DNA of 64,000 nucleotides from assembly GCA_036381195.1 (NCBI GenBank), contig DASVDH010000081.1:1-64000 (forward strand), given 5' to 3'. Both the position numbers and the translations under genes were made by a program. Below are positions 37,305 through 46,700 of the stretch, piece after piece (within the stretch, counting starts at the first letter, position 1; every line of letters begins with the position of its first letter). A model generated the notes under the pieces. It was not told the origin of the DNA and ran no database searches. It saw only the letters and a program-made list of their open reading frames with translations. The stretch is from RSA9 sp036381195 (GTDB lineage Bacteria; Gemmatimonadota; Gemmatimonadetes; Longimicrobiales; RSA9).

Positions 37305-37979
37305 GGGGTGCCCACGATGTTCGGGGAGTACGCAGGGATGCCAACGGCCGGGTGGGACCGGGGCAGGCGCAGCACGCGGTCGCGGCGTCGTTGACGTTCC
37401 ATCATACTGGAAATATGTGCGATGCGCGCTGGATTTGCCAGCGATCGGGGCGGAGCCGGGGCAGCGAGACACTCACCCCGGAGGCCGCCACGCTGTCCCC
37501 CGCCGTGCGATGGCGGTCGAACACCTCGAAGATCGCGCGCAGGGAGCCGTACGCGCCGAGCATGCGCGCGGATGGGATGCGCACCATCGGGATGCCGCGC
37601 TCGCGCGCGATCGGCCGTGCGGCCGGCGCGAGCCGCGGGTCCGCGGTGAGAAAGCCGTTCACGTCGGTCCAGACCTGGATCTCCGCGGCGCCCAGCGCAG
37701 CGCCGTAACCTGAGGACGAGAATCCGATCCACCTTTCCGCCCCCCAGCAGTCCGCCCAGCGCCCGACCCCGTGCGGCCGCCGCGCACCGGCTGCCGTCGC
37801 TGCCACCCCGGCGCCCGCCCGCCGGTCCGCGCGACGGCGTGGGCCGGCCGGAGCGCGCGCCGCCACCCCCTTGCGGCGCCGCCCTCCCTGGTTTACCTTT
37901 GGCGCGCGAACCGAACAAAAACCGAACCATGCGCCCCGGCCGCAGGGGGGGCCAACCCTCCAACTCCGGAGATCACACC
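37305..37979. other. Intergenic region containing an aspartokinase remnant
   Basis: A 675-base divergent region between the APC permease and the DinB protein. Apart from the aspartokinase fragment at 37462-37710 and the inverted repeat TTCCA-N6-TGGAA at 37397-37412, I see no features. AT-rich TTTACCTTTGG near 37892-37903 may be part of the promoter of the DinB gene. Confidence 0.4.
37462..37710 (-). pseudogene. Aspartokinase remnant with internal deletion
   Basis: Within a 154-codon open frame (37402-37866), one part reads GYGAALGAAEIQVWTDVNGF and LTADPRLAPAARPI, the end of an aspartate kinase catalytic domain (amino-acid kinase family). It joins directly to GIPMVRIPSARMLGAYGSL and RAIFEVFDRHRTAGDSVAAS, then GVSVSL, which is the first ACT regulatory domain of class III (LysC-like) aspartokinases. 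The normal block between these, containing the AAELAYFGAKVLHP region, is missing. The N-terminal nucleotide-binding half and the second ACT domain are also absent. It is therefore a decayed copy and not a working enzyme. A functional aspartokinase must lie elsewhere in the genome. Confidence 0.7.
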
Positions 37980-38465
37980 ATGGCGACCGAGACCGTACCG
38001 CCCGCGACCTTCATCTCGCCCGCCGCCCTGCTCGAGCACTGGCAGGGCCACCGCCGGCTCACGCGACGCGTCATCGAGGCGTTCCCGGAGGACCAGCTCA
38101 ACAGCTTCTCGATCGGGGGCATGCGCCCCTTCGGCTTGCTGGCGCTCGAGCTGCTGAACATGGCCGTGCCGATGGTGCGCGGCATCGCGACCGGGGAATG
38201 GAGCGCGGAGTGGTTGAGCGAGCCGCTGCCGCGGACGGAGCTGCTGCGGCGCTGGGACCAGAGCACGGCGGAGCTGGACGCGCTGTGGCGGAAGATCCCG
38301 GCGGAGAAGTTCCAGGAGACGATCACGTCGTTCGGGCAGTACACCGGCCCGGTGTACTGGCAGGTGCTGTACGTGATCGACAACGAGGTCCACCACCGCG
38401 GCCAGGGCTACGTCTACCTGCGCGCGCTGGGGATCGAGCCGCCGCCGTTCTGGGAGAGGGATTGA
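37980..38465 (+). CDS. DinB-family protein
   Basis: A 161-residue protein of the DinB/YfiT four-helix-bundle superfamily, whose members are often metal-dependent hydrolases or thiol transferases. Visible features are LLEHWQGHRRLTRRVIEAFPED, MRPFGLLALELLNMA and the C-terminal VLYVIDNEVHHRGQGYVYLRALG, where the HHRGQ segment carries the family metal ligands. The first histidine of the usual triad is replaced or displaced in the MRPFGL helix. The ATG at 37980 has GGAG at a suitable distance; the open frame upstream is not homologous. It is followed by a 209-base gap before glutamate decarboxylase. Function unknown. Confidence 0.8.
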   Translation: MATETVPPATFISPAALLEHWQGHRRLTRRVIEAFPEDQLNSFSIGGMRPFGLLALELLNMAVPMVRGIATGEWSAEWLSEPLPRTELLRRWDQSTAELDALWRKIPAEKFQETITSFGQYTGPVYWQVLYVIDNEVHHRGQGYVYLRALGIEPPPFWERD

Positions 38466-38674
38466 GGCGGGACGTTCCGCGGCGGGGCCGGCGGCCGCAT
38501 GAGGGTCGCCGGCCTCTCGCGGCAACGCGACCCGCGTCATGGCCGCGGCCCGGCTCACCGCCGACAGCCGCGACGCGCCGCGCCGCCTGGATGCCGGCGG
38601 GGGCCGCGTAGCACACGACTTGCCCGGCCTGCGCGCCCCCGGCCTGTCGTCGATCCCGACGGAGCGAGAGCCGC

Positions 38675-40066
38675 ATGGCCCTTCACGAAGCTCGGCCGCG
38701 AGAGGCCGCGGGCGCCGTGTCGCTGCTCCCGCAGTTCACTCGCCCGGGAGAGGAGGGCGAGGTCCCGCGCGACCGCATCCCGGAAGCCGGCCTGCCGCCC
38801 GACACCGCCTACCAGATCGTCCACGACGAGCTGCTGCTCGACGGCAACGCGCGCCTCAACCTCGCCTCGTTCGTCACGACCTGGATGGAGCCGCAGGCGC
38901 GGCGGCTGATGGACGAGTGCGTCGACAAGAACTTCATCGACCGGGACGAGTACCCGCAGACCACCGAGCTCGAACGGCGTTGCGTCCGGATGCTCGCCGA
39001 TCTGTGGTCCGCGCCGGCCGATGGGCCGGCGACGGGCTGCTCGACCACCGGCTCCAGCGAGGCGTGCATGCTGGGCGGCCTCGCGCTGCTGCGCCGCTGG
39101 CGCGAGCGCAGCAGCGGCGCGGGCGGAACGCGCGGCAGGCCGAACCTCGTGATGGGCGCCAACGTGCAGGTGTGCTGGGACAAGTTCTGCCGCTACTGGG
39201 ACGTCGAGCCGCGGCGGGTCCCGCTCGGCCCGGGCCGGCTGCACCTCACCGCGGACGGCGCCGCCGCGCACTGCGACGAGAACACGATCGGCGTCGTCGC
39301 GATCATGGGCTCCACGTTCGACGGCAGCTACGAGCCGGTCGCGGAGATCGCCGGCGCGCTCGACCGCCTCCAGGACGAGCGGGGGCTCGACGTCCCGATC
39401 CACGTCGACGCCGCGTCGGGCGGATTCATCGCGCCGTTCCTCGATCCGGGCATCGCGTGGGACTTCCGCGTCCCCCGCGTGCAGTCCATCAACGCGTCCG
39501 GGCACAAGTACGGGCTGGTCTACCCCGGCATCGGCTGGATCGTGTGGCGGGATCCGCAGGCGCTGCCGAAGGAGCTCATCTTCGGCGTCGACTACCTCGG
39601 CGGCGAGATGCCGACCTTCGCGCTGACCTTCTCCCGCCCCGGCGCGCAGGTCGCGGCGCAGTACTACAACCTGCTCCGGCTGGGGCGCGACGGCTACCGG
39701 CGCGTGCAGCAGGCCTGCCGCGACACGGCGACGTGGCTCGCCTCGAGGATCGCCGGGCTGGGCCCGTTCGAGCTGCTCTCGGACGGCGGCGCCGTGCCCG
39801 CGTTCGCGTTCCGCCTGCGCGACGACGTGCGCAACTACACCGTCTTCGACGTCTCCGCCGGGCTCCGCCGCTACGGCTGGATCGTGCCGGCGTACCACAT
39901 GCCGCCGCGGCTCGAGGACGTCGCCGTGCTGCGCATCGTGGTGCGCAACGGGTTCAGCCGCGAGCTGGCGGAGCTGCTGCTCGGGCACCTCGAGCGCGTC
40001 GTCGGGGCGCTGGAGCGCACGGGCCGGCCTCTCCCCGAGCCACACGCGACCGGCTTCCACCACTAG
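38675..40066 (+). CDS. gadB: Glutamate decarboxylase
   Basis: A 463-residue PLP-dependent group II decarboxylase converting glutamate to GABA and CO2, consuming a proton. The family match is strong over the full length: DELLLDGNARLNLASFVTTW near the N-terminus, DKNFIDRDEYPQTTELERRC, GCSTTGSSEACMLGG (substrate and PLP contacts), PIHVDAASGGFIAPF (the PLP aspartate) and SINASGHKYGLVYPG with the Schiff-base lysine at residue 278. The C-terminus is the family's pH-gating tail region and ends in HATGFHH, close to the HT/HH tail of acid-responsive Gad enzymes. The next gene's ribosome site overlaps its stop, indicating co-expression. It probably serves acid resistance or a GABA shunt. Confidence 0.93.
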   Translation: MALHEARPREAAGAVSLLPQFTRPGEEGEVPRDRIPEAGLPPDTAYQIVHDELLLDGNARLNLASFVTTWMEPQARRLMDECVDKNFIDRDEYPQTTELERRCVRMLADLWSAPADGPATGCSTTGSSEACMLGGLALLRRWRERSSGAGGTRGRPNLVMGANVQVCWDKFCRYWDVEPRRVPLGPGRLHLTADGAAAHCDENTIGVVAIMGSTFDGSYEPVAEIAGALDRLQDERGLDVPIHVDAASGGFIAPFLDPGIAWDFRVPRVQSINASGHKYGLVYPGIGWIVWRDPQALPKELIFGVDYLGGEMPTFALTFSRPGAQVAAQYYNLLRLGRDGYRRVQQACRDTATWLASRIAGLGPFELLSDGGAVPAFAFRLRDDVRNYTVFDVSAGLRRYGWIVPAYHMPPRLEDVAVLRIVVRNGFSRELAELLLGHLERVVGALERTGRPLPEPHATGFHH

Positions 40067-40074
40067 GAGGGACC

Positions 40075-40932
40075 GTGTGCCGCCTCTTCGGCATGGCCAG
40101 CGGACCCGAGCGTGTCAGGGCGACCTTCTGGCTACTCGACGCGCGGGACTCGCTGGCGCGCCAGAGCCGCCGTGAGCCGGACGGCACCGGGCTCGGCTGG
40201 TACGACCCCGAAACGCAACCCGAACGCCTGCGCGACCCCGAGCCCGCCTGGCGCGACCCGGCATTTTCCCGCGAAGCCAGGGAGGTGCAGTCCCGCACGT
40301 TCATCGCACACGTCCGGCTCGCGTCCGTCGGCGGGCTGACCGTGCAGAACACGCATCCGTTCCTCATGCAGGGCCGGATGCTCGCGCACAACGGGCACAT
40401 CGGAGGCCTCCACGAGCTCGAGGCCCGCCTCGGGCCCGCCCGCGAGCTCGTCCAGGGCGACACGGACTCGGAGCGGTTCCTCGCGCTCGTGACCGTCGAG
40501 GCCGAACGCCTCGGCGATGTCGAGAAGGGCCTCCTCTCGGCCGCGCGCTGGGTCGCCGAGCACCTGCCGCTCTACGCGCTGAACGTCATCCTCACCACGC
40601 CCACCGACCTCTGGGCGCTCCGTTATCCCGAGACACACGAGCTGTGGGTCTTCGAGCGCGAGCCGCACGGCGGCCGCCACCTCGACGCCGCCAGCGCCGC
40701 CGGCACCGTGCGCGTGCGCAGCCAGGACCTCGCCCGTCTCCCCAGCGTCATCGTCGCCAGCGAGCCGATGACCGACTCGCACGGCTGGACTCTCATGGAG
40801 CCCGGCGAGCTGCTCCACGTCGACCGGCGCCTCGGCACGACCCGCCGCGTCGCGCTGCCGGATCCGCCGAAGCACCAGCTCCGCCTCCAGGACCTCGAAC
40901 CGCGTGCGGCGGAATCGCAGCGGTCGCGGTAG
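40075..40932 (+). CDS. Class II glutamine amidotransferase
   Basis: A 285-residue Ntn-hydrolase of the class II glutamine amidotransferase family (YafJ/EgtC-like). After the initiator, the protein begins CRLFGMASG, so Cys2 becomes the N-terminal nucleophile. The next landmarks are PDGTGLGWYD, FIAHVRLASVGGLTVQNTHP and MLAHNGHIGG, which bind the glutamine. DTDSERFLALV is the later conserved block. The GTG start lies nine bases after the glutamate decarboxylase stop, with TAGGAGGG overlapping that stop, so the two genes are coupled. The acceptor of the released ammonia is unknown; no synthetase domain is fused or adjacent. The pairing with glutamate decarboxylase suggests supply of glutamate from glutamine, an inference from order alone. 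Confidence 0.88.
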   Translation: MCRLFGMASGPERVRATFWLLDARDSLARQSRREPDGTGLGWYDPETQPERLRDPEPAWRDPAFSREAREVQSRTFIAHVRLASVGGLTVQNTHPFLMQGRMLAHNGHIGGLHELEARLGPARELVQGDTDSERFLALVTVEAERLGDVEKGLLSAARWVAEHLPLYALNVILTTPTDLWALRYPETHELWVFEREPHGGRHLDAASAAGTVRVRSQDLARLPSVIVASEPMTDSHGWTLMEPGELLHVDRRLGTTRRVALPDPPKHQLRLQDLEPRAAESQRSR

Positions 40933-40983
40933 GGAGCGCCGCGATGCCGACGCTCCCGCCGCGGCGCCGGATGTCAATAAGTC

Positions 40984-41011
40984 TTTACACGACGTCCGTT
41001 TTGATTACATT
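40984..41011 (+). promoter_or_regulatory. Candidate sigma-70-type promoter for the TraB/GumN gene
   Basis: TTTACA at 40984-40989 and TACATT at 41006-41011 are separated by 16 bases, in the only strikingly AT-rich patch of this neighbourhood, about 105 bases upstream of the start at 41116. Close to consensus but unsupported by anything other than position and composition. Confidence 0.4.
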
Positions 41012-41115
41012 GGCGCCATCCGCTCGAACGGAGGGACCGAGGAGAGCTCCAGCGACGAGGACGGCGGCGCTGTCCGCGGTCGAGGGCGGCCGCCCCAGGA
41101 CAGGAGGCGATGGTG

Positions 41116-42057
41116 ATGCTGCATCGACGGAGCCAACGGATTCTCGCCACGGTCGCGCCGCTGGCGCTGGCCGCCGTGCTGCTCGGGTGGGGCGCACGAG
41201 ATGGGAGCTCGCCGGAGCAGCCGGGCTGGCTGCCGCTCTGGGAGGTCACGGGCGGCAGCGGCACGGTGCACCTGCTCGGGTCGATCCACCTGCTGCGGCC
41301 CGACATCTACCCGCTGGACCCGACGATCTACGAGGTGTTCGACTCGGCGGACGTCGTGGCCTTCGAGCTGGACGCCAGCGAGCTGGCGCAGGCGGCTGCG
41401 GCGATGATGGCGCGGGGCAGGTACCAGTCCGGCCGCACGATCGCGGACGATCTCCCGGCGGATCTGGTCGGCGAGCTGGAGCGTCGCGGCCAGGAGCTCT
41501 CGCTCCCGTCCGGGGTGGTCCGGGGCATGAAGCCGTGGCTCGCGGCGATGACGCTGTCGGCGCTGGCGCTCCAGCGCGCCGGGTTCGACGCCGCGTCCGG
41601 CATCGACGTCCACTTCCAGCAGCGCGCCGCAGCGGCGGGGAAGCGGACCATGGGGCTGGAGACGGCGGAGGATCAGCTCTCGGCGCTGGACGGCCTCAGC
41701 GCCGAGGCGCAGGTCGTGCTCGTGCGCAGGACGCTCGCCGATCTGGACTCGGCGGCCGCGAAACTGGACCACGCGACCACGCTGTGGCAGACCGGCGATG
41801 CCGAGGGGCTGGCCACACTGATGACGGAGTCGATGCGTGGCCAGCCGGAGCTGGAAGAGCGTCTCCTCACCAGCCGCAACCGCAACTGGGTGCCGCAGAT
41901 CGAGGCGCTGCTGCGCAGCGGCGAGCGCGCGCTGGTGATCGTCGGCATAGGGCACCTGGTGGGCGAGGGCAGTGTCGTGGACCTGCTCGAGGAGCGCGGC
42001 TACACGGTCCGGCGGCTCCGCGCGCACGAGGCCGCGGGCGTCGGCGCTTCGCATTGA
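41116..42057 (+). CDS. TraB/GumN family protein
   Basis: A 313-residue exported protein of the TraB/GumN (ChaN/erythromycin-esterase-like) superfamily, some members of which are metal-dependent peptidases. A hydrophobic N-terminus (ILATVAPLALAAVLLGW) acts as signal or anchor. The diagnostic motifs are VHLLGSIHLLRPDIYPL (the GxxH motif) near residue 55 and the C-terminal ALVIVGIGHLVGEGSVVDLL with the second GxxH. A central DLPADLVGELE segment and EQL-like TMGLETAEDQLSAL complete the fold. ATG 41116 is preferred over 41110 because AGGAGG at 41102-41107 is too close to the latter. It is convergent with recQ. Confidence 0.88.
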   Translation: MLHRRSQRILATVAPLALAAVLLGWGARDGSSPEQPGWLPLWEVTGGSGTVHLLGSIHLLRPDIYPLDPTIYEVFDSADVVAFELDASELAQAAAAMMARGRYQSGRTIADDLPADLVGELERRGQELSLPSGVVRGMKPWLAAMTLSALALQRAGFDAASGIDVHFQQRAAAAGKRTMGLETAEDQLSALDGLSAEAQVVLVRRTLADLDSAAAKLDHATTLWQTGDAEGLATLMTESMRGQPELEERLLTSRNRNWVPQIEALLRSGERALVIVGIGHLVGEGSVVDLLEERGYTVRRLRAHEAAGVGASH

Positions 42058-42068
42058 GTGCTGGGGCG

Positions 42069-42084
42069 CGGGATCTCGATCCCG
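42069..42084. terminator. Possible short hairpin between convergent genes
   Basis: CGGGATC (42069-42075) and GATCCCG (42078-42084) form a 16-base perfect palindrome with a two-base centre in the 82-base gap between the TraB/GumN gene and recQ. No T-tract follows on either strand. Confidence 0.3.
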
Positions 42085-42139
42085 TGCTCGCGCCGGGCTC
42101 GGCGCGGGCCTCGGCGTGGAACGGGATCGGGCGCGCCCC

Positions 42140-43777
42140 TCACGCCGAATCCGTTCCGAGCCCGCGCAGGAACTCCCGGATCTCGCGCAGGAACAGCTCG
42201 CCGTAGCGCTCGAGCTTGGCCGGGCCGACGCCCGGGACGGCGAGCAGCTCCGCGGGCGTGGCCGGGCGCCGGGCCGCGAGCTCGCGCAGCACGGCGTCGT
42301 TGAAGACGATGTACGCCGGCACGTTCTGCCGGTCGGCGAGCCGCTTGCGCAGCGCGCGCAGGCGCTCGAACAGCGCCTGCTCGCGGGCCGCGGCGCCGCG
42401 CCGCTCGCCGCTCGCCCGCCCCACGGGCGCCTGCCCCCACCCGGCGCTCCACGCGCCGGAATCCGGCCGACCGGCCGCGCTCCGTGATGGCGTGGTCGGC
42501 GCCGCCCCCCTCGCATCCCCGCGCCGCAGCATCGCCTCCGCGGCGATCGCCTCGATGGTCCTGCCGTCGCAGATGTCGCATGATGTGCCGCAGGGCGGGA
42601 TGCGCTCGTCGAAGTACGCGAGCAGTGAGGCGTGCCGGCACGCCTTCCGCTCGAGCATCCGGAACAGGCGGATGGTCGCGGCCTGGCGCTCGCGCCTGAG
42701 CTCCGGGTCGGCGATGTCGCTCAGGAACCGCTCGTGCAGCTTGACGTCCGCCCACGAGTAGAACGTGCAGCACTCGGCCGGCAGGCCGTCGCGCCCTGCG
42801 CGGCCGATCTCCTGGTACCAGGACTCGACGTCCTTCGGCATGTCGCGGTGGATGACGAACCGCACGTTGGACTTGTCGATGCCCATGCCGAACGCGATGG
42901 TCGCGACGATGACCTCCACGTCGTCGCGCGCGAACGCCTCCTGGTTCTTCGCCCGCTCCTCGTCGCTCAGGCCGGCGTGGTACGGCAGCGCGCGGATGCC
43001 GTTCCTGCGCAGGAACTCGGCCGTCTGCTCGACCGTGTTGCGGGACAGGCAGTACACGATCCCGCTCTCGCCCGCGTGCGCCCGGATCAGCGCCAGGATC
43101 TCGCGGCGCGTGTCGCCCTCCCCCTTCTTGCGGCAGCGGATGCGCAGGTTCGGCCGGAAGAACGACCCCTTGTACCCGCCCGGCTTGACCATCCCGAGCT
43201 GCCGGACGATGTCGCGCGCGACCGGCCGCGTCGCCGTGGCGGTCAGCGCCAGCACGGGGACGCCGAGCTCGGCCTTCAGCCCCGCGAGCCGGCGGTACGA
43301 CGGCCGGAAGTCGTGGCCCCACTGGCTGATGCAGTGCGCTTCGTCCACCACGAGTAGCGCGATCGGGCACGTGCGCAGGATTTCGCGCAGCGAGCCGTCC
43401 AGCGCTTCCGGCGCGAGGTACACCAGCTCGTACTCCCCCCGGCGAAGGCCGGAGAGCCGGCGCCGCCGCTCCTCGAAGTCCAGCGTCGAGTTGATCGTCG
43501 TCGCCTTGAAGCCGAGGTCCGTCAGCGCGTCGACCTGGTCCTTCATGAGCGAGATCAGCGGCGAGAGCACCAGCACGGTGCCCTGGAGCAGCTTCGCGGG
43601 GAGCTGGAACGTCAGCGACTTGCCGGCGCCGGTCGGCATGATGGCGATGCAGTCGCGCCCGGCCAGCACGGTCTCGATCACCTCGAGCTGGCCGGGCCGG
43701 AACTGCTCGTAGCCGAAGACGTCGCGCAGCACGCGGCGCGCGCGTTCGGCCGGCGTGGCCTGGATCGTGTCCGCCAC
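42140..43777 (-). CDS. recQ: RecQ-family ATP-dependent DNA helicase
   Basis: A 545-residue superfamily 2 3'-5' helicase acting in recombination and fork repair. Motif 0 (FGYEQFRPGQ) starts the core. Walker A is PTGAGKS at about 48-54, motif II is VVDEAHCISQWGHDFRPSY with DEAH at 145-148, motif III is ALTATAT, motif V is VATIAFGMGIDKSNVRFVIH and motif VI is YQEIGRAGRDG. The zinc site follows (CRHASLLAYFDE, then PPCGTSCDIC). The winged-helix RQC domain is replaced by a roughly 45-residue Ala/Gly/Arg/Pro linker, and an HRDC domain closes the protein (LADRQNVPAYIVFNDAVL). This shortened form lies below the usual 600-plus residues. A GTG at 43777 serves as start with GGAG upstream. Confidence 0.93.
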   Translation of the reverse strand: MADTIQATPAERARRVLRDVFGYEQFRPGQLEVIETVLAGRDCIAIMPTGAGKSLTFQLPAKLLQGTVLVLSPLISLMKDQVDALTDLGFKATTINSTLDFEERRRRLSGLRRGEYELVYLAPEALDGSLREILRTCPIALLVVDEAHCISQWGHDFRPSYRRLAGLKAELGVPVLALTATATRPVARDIVRQLGMVKPGGYKGSFFRPNLRIRCRKKGEGDTRREILALIRAHAGESGIVYCLSRNTVEQTAEFLRRNGIRALPYHAGLSDEERAKNQEAFARDDVEVIVATIAFGMGIDKSNVRFVIHRDMPKDVESWYQEIGRAGRDGLPAECCTFYSWADVKLHERFLSDIADPELRRERQAATIRLFRMLERKACRHASLLAYFDERIPPCGTSCDICDGRTIEAIAAEAMLRRGDARGAAPTTPSRSAAGRPDSGAWSAGWGQAPVGRASGERRGAAAREQALFERLRALRKRLADRQNVPAYIVFNDAVLRELAARRPATPAELLAVPGVGPAKLERYGELFLREIREFLRGLGTDSA

Positions 43778-43789
43778 TCGCTCCGGCTC

Positions 43790-46700
43790 TCAGCGCTGTC
43801 CCGCCCCGTCACTCGCCGTGTTCGCCACCGGCGCGCGGTTCGGGTAGCGCGGCTTGTTCGGCCGCAGGGGCGGGTTGGTCTCGAGCAGCCGCAGTGCCTC
43901 CTGGATCGCGCGCTCGAGCTGCGGATCCTCTCCGCGCGCGAGCCGCGCCGGGTCGGCCTCGACCTCGATGTCCGGGTCCACGCCATGGCCCTCGATGATC
44001 CACTCGCCGTCGATGCTGTACATGCCGAACGTCGGCACGGTCACGATGCCGCCGTCCACGAGCGGCGGCGCGCCGCTGATGCCGATCAACCCGCCCCACG
44101 TCCGCTTGCCGATCAGCGGCCCCAGCCCCGCGGACTTGAAGTAGAACGGGAACGCGTCGCCGCCGGATCCGCTCCACTCGTTGATCAGCATCACCTTCGG
44201 CCCCGCGTGCGCGATGGGCGGCCACTGCCAGTCGCGGCCGCTGCGCACGCCCCAGAAGTTGTAGATGGGCCGGCTCAGCAGCTCGACGAAGCGGTCCGGG
44301 ATCTGGCCGCCGCTGTTGAAGCGCTCGTCGATGATGAGCGCATCCATGTGCGCCTGCCCGTAGAACTGGCGCGCCAGCTCGTTCTGCCCGTTGATCCCGG
44401 TGTCCGGCACGTAGATGTAGCCGACGCGGCCGTTCGTCGCCTCCAGCACGTGGCGGCGGTTTGCTTCGATCCACGCCAGGTTGCGGAGCCGGTACTCGCT
44501 CGAGAGCGTCTCGACCAGCACGGTCCGCGCGCCGTCCATCGTCGGCCGGGAGTTCACCGTCAGCGCGACGGTCTTGCCCGCCAGTCCCTGGAACGCGGCC
44601 CACGGGTCCCTGGAGGTGTCGAGCGGCACGCCGTTCACGGCCAGGAGGTAATCGCCCTCGCGCACGTCCACGCCCGGCTGCGCGAGCGGCGAGCGGACCT
44701 CGCTGTCCCACGGCGCGCCTTCGATGATGCGCGCGATGCGGTAGGCGCCGTTCTCGAGCGTGAAGTCCACGCCCAGCATGCCCACGCCGCGCCGCGCGGG
44801 CTGCTCCAGGTCTCCGCCGCCGCGGTACGTGTGCGAGGCGTTCAGCTCCGCGATCAGCTCGCCGATCACGAAGTTCACGTCCTCACGGCTGACCGCGTCC
44901 TCGATCAACGGCGCGTAATGCCGCCGCATGGCCTCCCAGTCCACGCCGTGCATGCCGGGATCGTAGAAGTAGTCGCGCTCGAAGCGCCATGCATCCGCGA
45001 AGAGCTGCCGCCACTCCGCGCGCGGGTCCACCGTCGTCTCGAGGTTCGCCGTCGCCAGCGTCTTGTCCAGCTTCTGGTTCGGCCGCGGGTCGATGATCGC
45101 GAACCGGTCCTGGTGCCGGACCAGGAGCTTCTTGCCGTCCGCCGAGACGAGGAACGTGTTCGCGTCCTCGACGATCGTCTCTTCCTTCCGCTCCTTCAGG
45201 TCGTACGCGACGATGGGATTCTTCTCGTCGTCCGCGCCGGTCCGCGTGTGTTTGTGGTACAGCACCTTTCCAGAGATCGCGGCCAGCTCGCCGTAGTTGC
45301 CGGGCTTCGGCGGCAGCACGACCAGCCGGCGCTCGAAGTCCTCCAGGTCAATGGCCACGGGCGCCGGTGACGGAGATGACGACGTCGTCGCCTCCTCCTT
45401 CTTCTCCCGCTCCTGCGCCGCGCTCGTGTCCCGCACCGGCTCCTCGTCGTTGCGCGGCGCGAGGGGCGAGGGCACGTCGCGGCGGAGCGGCACGGCGGCG
45501 ATTACCGTCGCGTTCGCGTAGATCCAGGTGTTGTCCAGCGCGCTGTACGACGGCTGGAAGTGCCGCTGCGTCAGGAAGTAGAGGTACTTGCCCTCCGGAT
45601 CGAAGACCGGCTGGGACGCGCTGTAGAAGCCGCTCGTGACCTGGTGCCGCTCGTTGCGCTGCGTGTCGTAGAGGAATATGGCCTGCGACCGGCTCGGCAG
45701 GTCGCGGCTGTACGCGATCCAGTGGCTGTCCGCGGACCAGCTCACGCGGAAATTCTCCAGCGCGCCGTGCGTGTAGTAGTTCGCCGTGTCGATAACGCGG
45801 CTCTGGCCGGACGCCACGTCCAGCAAGTGGATGCGCTGTGCCTGGTCGATGAACGCGATGCGCTTCGCGTCCGGCGACCAGTACGGCTGGTAACGGAACC
45901 CGGGCCCCAGCCGCGTGACCGTACGCTCCTCGCCTGAGCCGTCCGCCGGGCGGATCGTCAGCTCGTATTCGCCCGTCCGGTCGCTCCAGTAGGCGATGTA
46001 CCGCCCGTCCGGCGACCACGCGGGGTAGCGCTCCGCGCTCCCGGACCGCGCCGTCAGGTTCAGCGGGACGCCGTGCTCCGCCGGCACGGTGAAGACGTCA
46101 CCCCGCGCGGCGAAGACCGCGCGCTTGCCGGTCGGGCCGATGCCAAAGCTCTGGATGGCCGAGCCGACGCGCACGACGCGCGGCCTGAGCGAGGCCAGGT
46201 CGGTCGTGACCTGCACCTTCACCTCGCGCGTCTGTTCGGTGGCGAGGTCGAGGAGGTAGAGCCGGCCGCCGTTCTCGAACACGATGTCTGACGGCCCGAT
46301 CGCCGGGAAGCGGACGTCGTCCTCGGTGAAATGCGTGACCTGGCGGAGCTGCTCGGTGCGGCGGTCGTACGCCCACAGGTTGTAGCGCTGCGCGGCCCCG
46401 CGATCCGAGATGAAGTACAGCGTCTCGCCGTGCCACATCGGCTGCGAGTCGTTGGCGTCGGAGGCCGCGACCTTGCGCGCGCGGTTCTCCCGCAGGTCGT
46501 AGATCCAGATGTCCTGCGCCCAGCCGCCGCGGTAGCGCTTCCAGGTGCGGAAGTCGCGCGTGCTCGGCGTGTACGCGATCAGCCGCGCGTCCGCCGTGAG
46601 CGCGCCGAACTCGCCGTACGGCATGGGCAGCTTCTCGGGCAGCCCGCCCCGCGCCGCCACGCGGTACAGCTTGTTGAACCGGTCCTTCTCGCTGGTCATC

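Noticed and set aside
42061..42139. Strong intrinsic terminator after the TraB/GumN gene
   Set aside because: Only a 16-base palindrome without T-tract; kept as a weak feature, not as a firm terminator.
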